From Harmothoe impar (lineage: Eukaryota; Annelida; Polychaeta; Phyllodocida; Polynoidae), in NCBI GenBank assembly GCA_947462335.1, contig OX381721.1, positions 6,138,001 to 6,202,000 of the forward strand: a DNA stretch of 64,000 nt, written 5' to 3'. A model generated the notes under the pieces. That model saw nothing but the letters and a program-made list of their open reading frames with translations. It had not been told where the DNA came from and made no database searches. This document shows, one piece after another, positions 12,560-24,290 of this stretch. Position 1 is the stretch's first letter. Each line of letters starts with the position of its first letter. Both the position numbers and the translations under genes were made by a program.

Positions 12560-12890
12560 GGCTGTGTCTCATGACCTTGGGACAACGTTTTTGTCTCTGA
12601 TCGGGTGCCGTCTCAGACTGGGTGCCGTCTCTGACTGGCTGCCGTCTCTGACCAGGTGTCAGAAAAGGTGTTTTAAAAAGAATCATACTCATATATATAA
12701 GGATTTGGAAAAACGTTATGGCGGTTGTTCTATAATCATAGTTATAATTATAATTAGCCTCCTGCTGTTAGTATTTTGACCTTATCAACCCAAGCCGGTC
12801 AGAGACGGCACCCGGTCAGAGACAGCACCTGTTCAGAGACGGCACCCGGTCAGAGACAAAAACATTGTCCCAAGGTCGTGGGACACAGCC
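12560..12890. mobile_element. foldback element with 17-bp iterons, copy 2 (331 bp)
   Basis: The termini begin GGCTGTGTCTCATGACCTTG on the left, with the right end its reverse complement apart from a few changes. Inside are four 17-mers (12591, 12608, 12625, 12642; type CCGTCTCTGACTGGGTG) and four inverted copies from 12797. Flanks read ATAG on both sides (12556-12559 and 12891-12894), a likely 4-bp target duplication. The iteron is related to that of 6621-7172 (GTCTYTGACC core). No coding capacity. Confidence 0.85.
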
Positions 12891-14639
12891 ATAGAGTGGG
12901 GTAGAGTCGTAAGGGTGCAGCAGAGTAGGCTGGTGTTATGGCAGAGATGTACCTGGCATATTGATATACATGCAGAAATACAAGAAAATAATACCTTGGA
13001 ACATTCAAAGGACTTATGAAGGACACAAACCCTAATGACTAGTGTGCTACTGAAAAGGTGAGGGAGAGATGCAGAGAAACATGATATACATGACAAATAC
13101 ATGGTACCGTACATCTGATAACAATATTTAACATACAATGTGAAGGTGGGGGAGAATGCTTGTGACATGGGCCCCTTCCTCATCATTGTCAGCTCTATAC
13201 AGCCTAAGTCTTTGATGCTGGAATAAAGTACAAGGTATAGGAGAGTGCAGCTCTTTACAACAGCGGAGAGCTGAGTGTGAATTCAGTAGTCATCACTGCA
13301 AAGTGTACAATGTAAGGAAGCCTAGGATGAGAGGCTCAGACAACCAGCTGCAGATGGATCAAGATGCTCTTCTAATTTTATTACAGGCATTGTATATCCA
13401 TTAGTCCGGGTTCCTTAATGGGAAGAGTTTTTTAAACTTCACTGAATTGCTCTGCTTGCCAATGAGGCAGAACTAATTGATTTAGGAGATTTAGGAGCAA
13501 TAAATCATCTTAATCTGGAAACACTGTAGTGGGCTATATGAGCTTTGGGAATGAAAACTGGAAGGGAGTGGTACTGGTGCATGTACAATTATTAAGGTAT
13601 AAACTTTATTCTTCATACTACCAGTGCAGAGGAGTTGCAAAGATACAAAGTAGGGTTAGTGCAACGGTACAGACTGTTGAACAACATTATTTCTATCTAA
13701 TTTCATAAGTATCACTCAAGTTAAATAAACCAAGAATACTGCCCACATATCTTTAGCACAAACCTGTTTGTGAGACCGAAAAGCCAATGGAGAAGCAGAA
13801 TGGGAGGGTACTGACAAAGTGAGAAAGACAAAAAATGTATAATGGTGAGTAGAAAAGATAGGTGACTAAGGGAGTATATGCGTTTATATCCTTAACAAAC
13901 TTATCCATATAGACGTACATCCGCAGCTGAACCTCTACAACCCTCACATCTGCTATATGTTATATGTTAATATTTATTCAGGAGGTAGGAGAAAGGTTCG
14001 TTGCAAAGCTGCACCCGATTCATTGGTAATATAAATGTTATGCAGTAATTGTTTACATTTATTAATGCAGCATTTGCATTATTTCTAGGTGCTGGTATAT
14101 GCCTTCTTTCAATTGGGACATGGGATAAGCAGAAAACAGGTCTGGTGGGTCTTCTGTGATAATATTCTGCATTCATGTAAAATTCTGTCGATCCTACACA
14201 GGTGTTACAGGATCATGCAGAGTTTAGGACACACCTGAAAATGATATAATTAGTGCACAATTTAGGGCTGTTGATTTAACTAGGGTCAAAGGGACATATG
14301 TAAATCTGTGCCATTAATCAGAGATGTGCTAGATCTATCCTCCTGGGCATTGTCACTCTATTTTCAAACTGTACTGTGATTGGCCAATGGCATGCATTCA
14401 GACCGAGGCACTGCCTTCTCATTGGTTGAGGCCTTGCTGCTTTGGTTCTGTCAAGTAGATAAGTCAAGTCAAACTGACTTACTTTATGGTAGCAAACAGA
14501 TGTATTCAGTATTCCGACCGCTTTCCCCTGTTTTAGATATATTGATTGAGTCATTATAATTAGCACTAATATTTCCATCTGACATTACCTCGGGTGATGT
14601 CTCTTACCTACTTGCACTAAAGTAAGTTTAAATATTCTG

Positions 14640-14653
14640 GTTGCCATGGCAAA
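14640..14653. promoter_or_regulatory. RFX/X-box-like motif
   Basis: GTTGCCATGGCAAA is one base from the canonical palindromic X-box GTTGCCATGGCAAC bound by RFX factors. A single site in unannotated sequence; chance occurrence is possible. Confidence 0.25.
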
Positions 14654-17164
14654 ATATTCTGATCTATACCAGGCAGTGCAGATTCCCTCCAAGGTAAACA
14701 CCCATGTCTAAGTGCACACAGTACAACACTGCCTGGGTGTAGACCCCATATAAAGTGGATGTCAAACATAGTGGCATTGAGATGGTATTGAGCATACAGT
14801 AGTCAGTGTTTGATGAAGTATGGCTGAACTGAATTGAGAAGGAAATGAGAATTCTGCATCTGTTATATTTCACTGAAGGCTCACTATCAGTGACCAGGGA
14901 ATCAAACATATGGATTCTACCTTCCTTTCTCTCTGTTGAAAATTTGTCCTCCTAGTTGTCAACCTCAGTATTTCTAACCCAAAAAACTAAACATTTGAAG
15001 TCATGATGGCCTTGACAAGGAACTGTCCAGTTCTGCATTTTATATATAGTAACATATTCCTCCCAATGGCACAGTAAGCCGCATTATAAATACCTTTACG
15101 TTGACATTCCAGGATCCTAATGTAGGAACACCATGTTGACTTCCCTGCCCGAATTATGAAAAAAACAAAACCAACAGCCACACTAATTTTTATTGCCACT
15201 CTGTGAATTCAGACAGCTGGCTGCAAGAACAAGGATCCTTCATCACTCAGTTCAGGCAGCTTCTGTCGAGTGTTCATCTGCCTCTTTTGTAACGCACACA
15301 GCTATTTTATCCCGCCAACTGCTACTGCAGTGTGCTCTCTAAGTGGTCCAATGGGTGATCATGTTGCCCATGATGTTGCCAAGTAATGTCTATGCTGCTT
15401 AGTTATGCAAGAAGGTCCTGCTGATGCGACGTAGGGATGACAAAGAGATGGGCTGAGTAATGTGTGGGATGAGGGAAGTCATAGCGCAGGCACAGAGGCA
15501 TGAATCAAAATAAGAAATATAAAAGATGGTGTGTGAGCTAAATGTTTGGAGATTTTTTAGTCTTATCATATACTTATTGTATATCCTATCCCATGCGTGT
15601 TCCCTAACTTTTAAAATTATTGGCAGTGTCTTGGTCTATAATATAAGCATATGCAGTGCAATATTTTTTACTGTAGGTCGACACTAAAACTCCCTATGTG
15701 TTGATACTGCATGGCTCAGTGCATTCTCTATCAAGTGAGTTCCCCCAATACTCTCCTGGGGGAATACCTGAGTCAGTGAGGTAAATCAGGTACATTGTTA
15801 TCAATCTCAAAGTATGTATAAAAAGACAAATATGTTGCACTATTTATCAGCTAAAATGGTAATGGAACCCATGACATTGAAGGGATATATATTTTGAGGA
15901 AAAGGTTTGGGAAGTCTATTAGCTGATATACCATCTTTAAAGAGTGAGGAGACAGGACTCTAAGTGGCTGCACTAAAAAGCACGAAATAAAGTCACCTAC
16001 ATTTTCTTCACACAAACAAAGACGCTTTGACAAATTTAGTGATTTAGAGATCCCGATTATGCACAGACAGCGACTCTAATGTAGAGCGGTAGCAGACTAA
16101 CAGAGGGAGAAAAAGACACTCAGTACAAAGGGAAGTCTATATAAACAGTGAAGTGAAGATGTAACAAAGTTAGAGCCAACTGTGGATTGAAAGCAACTAA
16201 CAGAAAAAAAGCAGAGATTGAAAAAGTGTGGTTATAATAAGAAAATCCCCTAAAGAGAGGACCCCTGCCCTAAGAACACAGGCTAATACATTCACCACAG
16301 GGGTCAATTACCTTCTTGTCTCGCTGCTTGTTTTTCATCCTCTTAGTGCCGCGTACCGTGTAAGAGAGACAACAGGACGTGCTGCCGCAGTTAGTGATGA
16401 GTCAATGCCATTCTGCAGCAGAGGAATGACCTGAAGGCCATTCTGTATCGTGCAATTCTTTAGGGGGGGGGGTCTCATTATTGAATCTGGTTCTTGTTTA
16501 TGACTCAAATCCAAGACCTTACATACACAATCGGCTTATCAGCAATGATATAACACTGGTATTGACAGAGAGCTCCATCTCTGGGTGAAGAGCGAGAGAT
16601 AACCAGGGGGCCTTTACAGAAAACAGTGTAAGAAATAGCAGAAATATAGTGAATTCATGTTGCTTAACATTATTAAATAACTTACGTTGAGGCGGCAGTC
16701 CCACCACTCGCGCGGCTACCATATAGTAGACTAGAAGAGTACTAGAATTATGAGTGGGATACACTTGGTGATTATGCCGCTTTGATACTAATGTATTTTA
16801 AAGAATTTATGTTAGTATGATTTTAGGACTTGTATTCTACTCTGCAGCCCTGTAGTCATGTATGAGCATCTGGTTCTATTATTAAAGTGGTTGACCGGGG
16901 AGTAGAACAATGGGTGCAGGTGGTGAGTGCTGGGAGAGGAGCAGCATGTAAGGGAGGGGGCATCATACCTACCTGTGTGTACCGTAGGACATCAGCACTG
17001 AGGCTGAAGGTGAAAGTAAGGAAAGGAGAAGCTCTCGCCATGAGTTGGCAGTCAGAGTAGGTTAACCCTGTGAGGGCAGCAGAGGGCCTTCATCCACCAT
17101 AACCATCAACATGATCCAGGAATGCAGTGCTGAAGCCGAAAGAAGAAGGTTTCAAATGTCACAG

Positions 17165-17360
17165 GAGGAATATATAGGGTCGGTAGATCGGATTTTTAAT
17201 TTTAAATGTTTTTTCTAACATAAATTTACTAGCCAGCCTCTCTACATACCCTAAAACTGATCAAAGAAAGGTAGAAAGATCTCTTCAAAATTGCATAAAA
17301 AACATAGTGTCGGCCTTGTTCAGACCTAAAATGACCTTTTTTGCCCATTGAGTAACCAAC
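17165..17360. repeat. interspersed repeat, TAGGGTCGGTAGATC family, copy 2
   Basis: Same ordered blocks as 3385-3640 (ATATAGGGTCGGTAGATC, ACTAGCCAGCCTCTC, TTGCATAAAAAACAT, TTTTTTGCCCATTGA). The two copies differ by several indels, so the family is not recent. Confidence 0.6.
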
Positions 17361-17616
17361 CTGGGCTGCATTCAAACATCATCAAAACCTAGGATGAAGG
17401 GTTGGTATGTTACCAAAGATAAAGCACCTGGGAGTACTTTATCCTGCTGTGTTGGCAAATCATGATGCTGACAAATAAAGATGGACCGTTGTGGGTAAGC
17501 CACTCAGCGCTGTGTTTGTGGAGGTGGACAACACACCTGTATAGGGAGGTACATTGGTGAGAGGTGGAGGGAGCGGGGGGCTTTGCCTTTGTTTAATGTC
17601 AAGATAAATGACTGCT

Positions 17617-17879
17617 TACACTGAAAACCCAGAGGAAGGTTCCTATCATTATGATGACATATTTACAATTCCTAAAACAACAACCTTAAGGAAGTCACTC
17701 TCACTCCCAAATCCATATGAGGATTATCTAAGGTCGTCATTCTGACAACTTAAGTCTATATGGATCAGATATGAGTACCTTAGGTCGTCACAATGATGAC
17801 CTTAGGTCTTCACCTTGACGACCTAAAGTTATGAAATTTGGTACTGTCAGAATGATGACCCTGAAGTTTTTCAGTGTAC
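17617..17879. mobile_element. TA-flanked small TIR element (263 bp)
   Basis: The left end is TA followed by CACTGAAAAC; the right end GTTTTTCAGTG followed by TA. Subterminal motifs repeat in both orientations inside (TCATTCTGACA, GATGACC, GGTCGTCA several times), so the element folds. TA target duplication points to the Tc1/mariner group. No transposase. Confidence 0.6.
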
Positions 17880-19125
17880 AAACGGCTATTGTTTCATTGA
17901 CATGATATTGCCACTGCAAGATGTGCATGAAGCCGAGAGCAAATTCCATAGGGATTGTTGCCAGTGGTTAATAAACAGGGGGAGAGCAGATCTATACTCC
18001 ACGTCTTTATGAGGAAAACCTTGCTGGGAAATACTGTCAAAATGGCTGATGAGATATAAGCAACAGACATGTTGTTATGATTTAAAGTCAAATTATGAGT
18101 AAATTCCTGGTCCTAGAGTGAATATTATAACCAGATATTCTGCCTGTGGAACTGATATCATATGAATATTATGTCTCTGTGTTACATTATGAGAGTGAGC
18201 ACAATTAAGTCCCCTACTACGTGTTGTTTAATTCTTATGTTTGCTTTTTTGCACTCTTCAATTCCACTTATGTGAATGATTTGACAAATGCATGTTTATG
18301 CGAACTTTCATCAGTACCGAAAATAAAGTCACTGCAAAAGGATAGTGTACAGCATCAACTGCAGACCTCCCCCGGCGCCCTCAAACTATATTTCATATCT
18401 AGACCCCTAGTGTCAGGAGTGTATGAGAGCCATGAGTCATCTGAGCATGCTATATGTATTTATTCTGTTCATAAGAGCAAAAGCATCCTAGCTTTACTAT
18501 GGAATGTGCGAAAATATCAGCAGTGACAAGATGTTTAATATTATCACCATAACATATGTGCATTTGTATTCATCAAAGTGTTAATATTAAAAACGACTGA
18601 AAGGGACCAGGTGTGGACAAATTGTACAACAAATAAAATAACAAATAAAGTGACAGTAACTTCATTCCAAGATGTCTTCTAGAATTTTGCTGAGTCATGG
18701 TGGTACAGCTGGGTGCCATTGTACACTGTCTGCACCTATAGTAACGCGATCTGTCCTTATGATATATTTGACCATCTCCCTTAATTAACAGCTATACTAG
18801 AAACATATGTTTGTTATTACTTTCCTTGTATCTTCTTCTAATGGATATTGGATTCACCTAGGAAAAAGTGAGTGCTTTTGGCAACAGTGATGCTCACTAT
18901 TTGTGTGCAATTTATTGATGGATTTTTATAAAACTGTCCAAATTGTAATCATGCCATAGATGAGTGCCGTAATGCCTCGATACTCTGATCATGTGTTACA
19001 TGTAGGTGATATCCTACCTGATATCTTACCACTAGACCAAGCAACATGATGAATGGGACATGTTGACACCCTAGTCACCATAAAAACACCAGTGCCTTCT
19101 GCCTCCTCCCCGGTGCACACTAAAA

Positions 19126-19328
19126 ACTGTGTGTCATGAGTTTGCCACAAATGAAACGTCTATGACCGGGTGTAGTCTTTGACCTGTGTAGTCTCAAAAA
19201 ATCACTATTTCTGTGTACATAGCACCAATTTCAGTCTTTTTTTAAACCTGCTGGTCAAAGTCTACACAGGTTAAAGACTACACCTTGTTAAAGATGTTTC
19301 AATTGTGTTCAACTCATGAGACACAGCC
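19126..19328. mobile_element. foldback element with iterons, copy 3
   Basis: Left end CTGTGTGTCATGAGTTTG; right end ...CTCATGAGACACAGCC, the same terminus as the 12560-12890 element. Inside, degenerate iterons (GTCTATGACCGGGTG, GTCTTTGACCTGTG) face inverted ones (CTGGTCAAAGTCTAC, GTTAAAGACTACACC). It lies just before landmark D of unit 2. This is the most decayed member of the family. Confidence 0.7.
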
Positions 19329-20299
19329 TACAGTGTTTTCAGACTAGGAGAAACGATTGCTCTTTCTCCATATATGAACTGTTTTAGCTTCACCTGGCAG
19401 CACAGTGATATAGTGACATCAATACTGACTGTAACCTGAAACTTATGGACCCGTGACAGTAACCAGTATACTTAACAGTCGACAATTCGTAAAATGCATT
19501 ATAAATGTTGCACAATCCAGGAAGGTTGTCCTATATGTTGTCCTCACTCTAAATCTGTTAGTAGTGTTAGTGAGGGAAATAACCGGCTTGAATCTACTAT
19601 GAGTTGACAATGAGAAGGAAGGTATACAGGCTAGCACATGCCTGCATGCATGGTACCAGGTGCACTTAGGGTTCTGGTGAGGACCATTTGCTGACCTGTC
19701 ACTTCCAGGAGTCAGCTGGTCATGCAGTAACATGCCACCACCTTTACCGTCCTAGCAGCATTAGCATGCTCCATACACACTAAATAGTTTCCTCAGGTGC
19801 TCAAAAATATACTTGGCATTTTTATTAATATAGTGTGATGATAAGGGCTCAAAGATTCATTTCATTAGAAATTAACCAGAATGTTCAATATGGCCATACT
19901 TCATGTCCTAACTACTTGATTAAACATTATTTCACAGAATTCAGCTTAGATTTCAGCTAAATATCAGTGTTATGCTTATTTTAATACTTTTGGAGTGCAT
20001 GCCATTGAAAATACACTAAAAGCTATACCTGTGTTCATGGGACCCTCATAATTGCTTCTTATTGCCAATCAATAATATATTATTATGCCCCATCCTCCAA
20101 ATACGATATTGTTATGATATGTTGGACACATTTAAATAGAATTTGAAATATGAAAAAAATATGAAAAGAAAGGACCATGCCACTTCATGCATATGCCTCT
20201 CAGAAAAATGTTTACATTTGTCTTAAATCATGACTTGTGTAGCTGTAGGCTGGTTGGTGTACAAGGAGACTGCAAATATAAGAATGAACATATTAGATT

Positions 20300-20511
20300 T
20301 ACCATGGTCAGCTTATAGGAACCTGTCCACTAGAAATAACCAAGGGATCAGGCTGAAGGTCCCCAGGTCACTTAAACCAATTGTACTGAGGAGTTGTTTT
20401 TATAGAGCAATACAGTGCTGGAATATGTTGAAACCAGCATATACCCTTATTGTTGAGCTGGCTGACCTTAAGATATCCATAAAAAGAGATTACTATGACT
20501 GCTTCATGTGA
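20300..20511 (+). pseudogene. LINE ORF2 C-terminal fragment
   Basis: The last ~70 residues contain the pattern STRNNQGIRLKVPR, then RSCFYRAIQCWNML and a lysine-rich tail ending IKRDYYDCF. This matches the C-terminal region typical of CR1/Jockey/RTE-like ORF2 proteins, where a TR(N)-x-LKVPR stretch is followed by an FFYRG-x-x-x-WN motif and an amphipathic end. The endonuclease and the catalytic FADD region are absent. The frame is open to its stop but cannot encode an active enzyme. An upstream ATG at 20230 is probably fortuitous. Assignment rests on motif memory, not a search. Confidence 0.6.
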
Positions 20512-20816
20512 AGATTTTATTCTGTATTGATGCGTTTATAGAGAATGCAACCCAAAAAACTTATACACTCTCTCACCCCTTATCTCATCTCATCTCATCA
20601 CTCAATTTTTTACTAGTTTATTTATTGACCGAAATGTCAGTTGAATTATGTCTTATTGCATTTGTCACGCCATATCCAATCTATGTATGAATCTTATGTT
20701 AAATCAAGTCATGATAGGGGACCTAGCCGAAGAAAGGCAATGGGCCTAAGCTAGGATGATGCATCTACTTTTGTATTTGTTATCTTGTACCCAATAAAAC
20801 ACTTTGAAAAAAAAAA
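20300..20816 (+). mobile_element. 5'-truncated non-LTR retrotransposon (LINE) 3' end
   Basis: The 3' part of a reverse-transcriptase frame (stop at 20509-20511) is followed by about 280 bp of 3' UTR, an AATAAA signal at 20793-20798 and a run of A at 20807-20816. This is the layout of a LINE copy truncated at the 5' end during target-primed reverse transcription. The exact 5' junction near 20300 is estimated from where similarity of unit 2 to unit 3 (27.6 kb) stops. I could not establish target duplications. Confidence 0.7.
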
Positions 20817-20952
20817 GCTCTTACTACTTGCCAAAATGTTTTACTCAAGTGGTCGTAGGTTGGTATAGACTATTGGGTAGCCAGTAGATATAGATTATCA
20901 AATCCAATTGAAAACAGACCATAGTACCTTCAGGCAACTACAAATCAGCTAA

Positions 20953-21256
20953 GGAAGTGGTAAATTTTTTTACAACAAAGGGGGGGGGGGGGGTTGGATG
21001 TGGCTGGGAGGACCAAAAGAATTTGGATCCCTACTGAGGTGTGGACCAAAGAAAATGCACCCCTTTGTAGCAACAAAGCCGGCGGATTACTATCACTCAA
21101 AGGCATCGACCACGCTTAATTTCAACTCACCTTGGGGGGGGGGGGGGCTAAAAGCAATTCGACCCCTCCTGTGGGGCAGACCAAAAAGATTCTGACCAAC
21201 TCACGCAAAAACCTACAGAGCACCCCCCCCCCCCTTGTTAAAAACTTACGACTCCC
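20953..21256 (+). mobile_element. G-rich TWA-flanked MITE (Harbinger-like), copy 1
   Basis: Begins GGAAGTGGTAAATTTTTT and ends TTAAAAACTTACGACTCCC, flanked on both sides by TAA. Inside are long G or C runs and repeated GGGACCAAA-type motifs shared with three other copies. A 3-bp TWA target is characteristic of PIF/Harbinger. Frames through the G runs are not genes. Confidence 0.75.
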
Positions 21257-21860
21257 TAAGCCAAGTTTCCCCATGCTGCTGCACCAAACACACTGATTAT
21301 ATCATCATTAAACCATGCTGCCCTAGGGTCTGAAATGTGTTATAGGGGAGGAAATGGAGTCAACAATATTATTGTGCAATGTCCTAAAGTCATGTCAGTG
21401 AAAGAGCTCCATTTTGCAGCAAATGATATCAATCAACCTAAAAGGATAACCGTAAAGCGATGGTGCACACTTTGTCTGATGAAATGGATCGGAAACTGTA
21501 TCTGGTATATCTAACTTAACTTTGAGTATCTTTTCCATTGCAATCAGCTAAGTGTCTGCTTAACAATACTAGAAAACATGAATAGAAAAACGGTATTGCT
21601 AGATCAGTAGAAACGAGTCATTGTGCAAGGATAGTGTAAACAATGTGAATATCTTTTCAATCCAAAATATTTCTAGTTTGAATATTTTTGTTGTGGTCAT
21701 TGTAAAATCAGTTTATTATTTATTTTCAATCTGGATTTCCTTTCAAATCACAAGACCCATGTCATGTGAATAGTTTGTTGTTGATTGCGACTGATCCTGG
21801 AAATAAAGATATATAAATACGCCAAATTGGTGTGAGATTTGTCCAAACACTTGGTATATT

Positions 21861-23133
21861 GTGCCTCTACATGGGTACCCAGATCTTTTACCATGTCGCT
21901 GTGTCGAATTATAGCATAAGGGTAGGGTGTTACATCGAAAATGAATTATGATCATCAGAGTATATTTATCTACTGGTCCCCAAAGAAAAGAGGTGGATTA
22001 TGACTATGCAAAAAACAGAATAAATATATCTGTTATATTAAATGTGTGGGAATGCTGTAAAGTTGAAAAAGTCCTTGTATTTGTACCCCTGCTGCTCTAT
22101 ATATAACCTATCAGGCTCATGGCACTCACACTGAGGGTACACAGTGGTCACTGCAGGGTGGTAAGGGCTGAGTAGCCACCCTGCAGGCAGCCACAGGCAC
22201 TGGGAGTAGAATGTCCATTCAGTTTAGAATATAATAACTCAAAAGGTATATCGAAGAGACTGTTGATTATTTCACCATTATTATATATGAATCTGTAGCT
22301 CTTATTAACTATGCATGAGTTACTATCTGTGTGAAGATTTATATTCTTGAAATGATCATAAGTCTACTCAAATTATGGGGGAGATACAGGGGTATTTTGA
22401 CTTCAAGTATGGGGGATTTGGCCATAGCTGTATCATGTTTTATGGATGCATTCTGTCCATCAGAACATGTAGTTTCATAATATGAATGCACATTTTCTAA
22501 TAAGTTGATGCAAAGTCATATATTTTTACATAATATGTCACAAAATCGTAACTGTTGGTTACAATAAAAATGTGCACCTCTTATGGGATACCCTAATATG
22601 TATAGAAACTGCCAGTAGCTTTAAACCTATTTGGAATTCCATAGATTTTCCCATATTTGACATTGATTGAGGCCATGTCTAGGTCTCCTACTGCAGATGT
22701 AGGTGCCACAGGCTACCCACTCACACAGTGCTAAGACTCAGGGATAGCTGCACATTCACAGGTATTCTAATGTAGGAATGAATTATATGTCGTAAGAATT
22801 ACTATGCCTATTAGCAGCGCATATTCATTGGGATTAAATGAAGGGGTCAACCAATATTGTGGAATGTATATTAAAGCTATGGGGAGCATATGTATGAAAC
22901 CATGTCAGTATTTTCCCTGAAACTGCCCTGCGGGGTCGCATTGTAGCGGCCGATGTAACACCCTAATAAGGGCCATGTCGCCCTGTCGAATTTTAGGTAT
23001 ATAAGAACTTAGAGAAAAATCCATGTGGGTTGATTTTTATCCCAGATTTTTCTGTGTCCATCGATTTTTAAAGTGACCTAAAAGGGCCGTGTCGCTGTGT
23101 CGCCTGTGTGGAATTTAACCCATGTAGGGGCAC
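21861..23133. mobile_element. 1.27-kb TIR element with 6-bp target duplication
   Basis: Left end GTGCCTCTACATGGGT; the right end is the reverse complement (GTGCCCCTACATGGGT read inward). Both subterminal regions also carry AGGGTGTTACATCG and a GTCGCTGTGTCG-type motif, repeated more often on the right. TATATT occurs at 21855-21860 and 23134-23139. The flanks align with the uninterrupted I-upstream sequence of units 1 (11.3 kb) and 3 (33.17 kb), which proves insertion. The interior has a 22.16-22.20 kb hairpin (CTGCAGGGTGG / CCACCCTGCAG) and no convincing frame. The superfamily is not assigned. Confidence 0.8.
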
Positions 23134-23139
23134 TATATT

Positions 23140-23290
23140 TACACAACCCTCCTCACAGGGACCTGACAGATTCATCACTCATGAAGCCAACCAGACGTCA
23201 GCTGCCTTTCTCCACCTTCAAAGAAACAGATGCCAAAAAGTGTAACAAAATCAACAGCTGAAATCATGTTTCAAACAATTGCCAAGAAAA
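23140..23290 (+). repeat. I module, unit 2
   Basis: Blocks CTCACAGGGACCTGACAG, ATCACTCATGAAGCCAACCA, GACGTCAGCTGCC, CCTTCAAAGAAACAGATGCC and AATCAACAGCTGAAAT match unit 3 closely and unit 1 less closely. It starts immediately after the 1.27-kb element. Confidence 0.7.
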
Positions 23291-23974
23291 CTAACAAGTA
23301 GGTAGATGTCATTGTTTAGTCAGTAGGAATCCAGACTGGATTCTGTCTTCCAAAGCTGACCATGAATTTGCTGTCATTTAGGTTTTTTATTATTTTTCAA
23401 TTTCAACTCTCTCAGGCTTCACCGAAGGGAAGAAATCAAGGGAATAGAACACAGATTCATCTCTCAGGCACTTGTGGCCGCTTGAGTTTACCCCATCAGG
23501 ATCCACTTTTTTACTGATGTCAGATTTGATTTTATCAACCTGCACTAGTAAAAGAAGAGCTCGAGAAAAAGATAAAATTATGAAAAAAGCACACTGCATT
23601 TCTCCATGATGCACATAACAACTAAAGGCTAGGACAATTGTTTTACCACAAATGTTTTCAATTCCAAGACAGGTGTGACTGGCGTTTCAAGACAAAAATC
23701 TTTTGCAGCAAAACTGCTGTCTTTACTCCCCCAACAATTGTCTTGGCATTATATAACATTTGTTTCGGATTTTCTGTGTAACTGGGCCTTAAAAAACAGA
23801 ACAATATGGTGCAAAGATGAGCACTGGCGCTATCATGAATAATCATGTTATGACTTAATGATCTTATGCACCAAAACCTGTTCTTTGGTAGTGGGACTCT
23901 ACAATAACACAAGTGTTTGGATATTAGTTGCAACCAATCTCTCCCTTGTGAAAGGGAAAGTTATACTCTGCACA

Positions 23975-24290
23975 TTGAATCATTGGCAGATCCATGGGGG
24001 TGGCCCGACGGGCCTTGTCCCCCCCCCCCCTCCTCCCCCAAAAAAGGGGGAAAAAGGGGGGAAATTGGAAGAAGAGAAAAAAAAGAGAAGAAAAGAGGGG
24101 AAAGGAAGAGAGATGGGGACAATATTATGGGGACAATATTGGGACAATATAACATGACCTGGAGGGGGGAAATATAAATATTGCATCCTAAATGCATGAG
24201 AATGCATCATTTCACATCCAGACTATCAAAATTGTCTAGGGGGCATGCCCCCAAAGCCCCTAATATGGCCGCTGCATTTCGCTCACAGGA
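23975..24290. repeat. C/G/A-rich interspersed repeat, probable insertion
   Basis: Begins near GGCAGATCCATGGGGG with GGCCCGACGGGCC, followed by C11, G-rich and purine-rich (AAGAAGAG) stretches, and ends around GGGGGCATGCCCCCAAAGCC. Unit 3 at 33.84 kb has the flanks (CTTTGCACATCCAATGC) without most of this, suggesting an insertion. The long low-complexity frames on both strands are compositional artefacts. Class unknown. Confidence 0.45.

Noticed and set aside
23858..24210. Four overlapping proline/lysine- or phenylalanine-rich frames
   Set aside because: Composition artefacts of C-, G- and purine-runs in a repeat.
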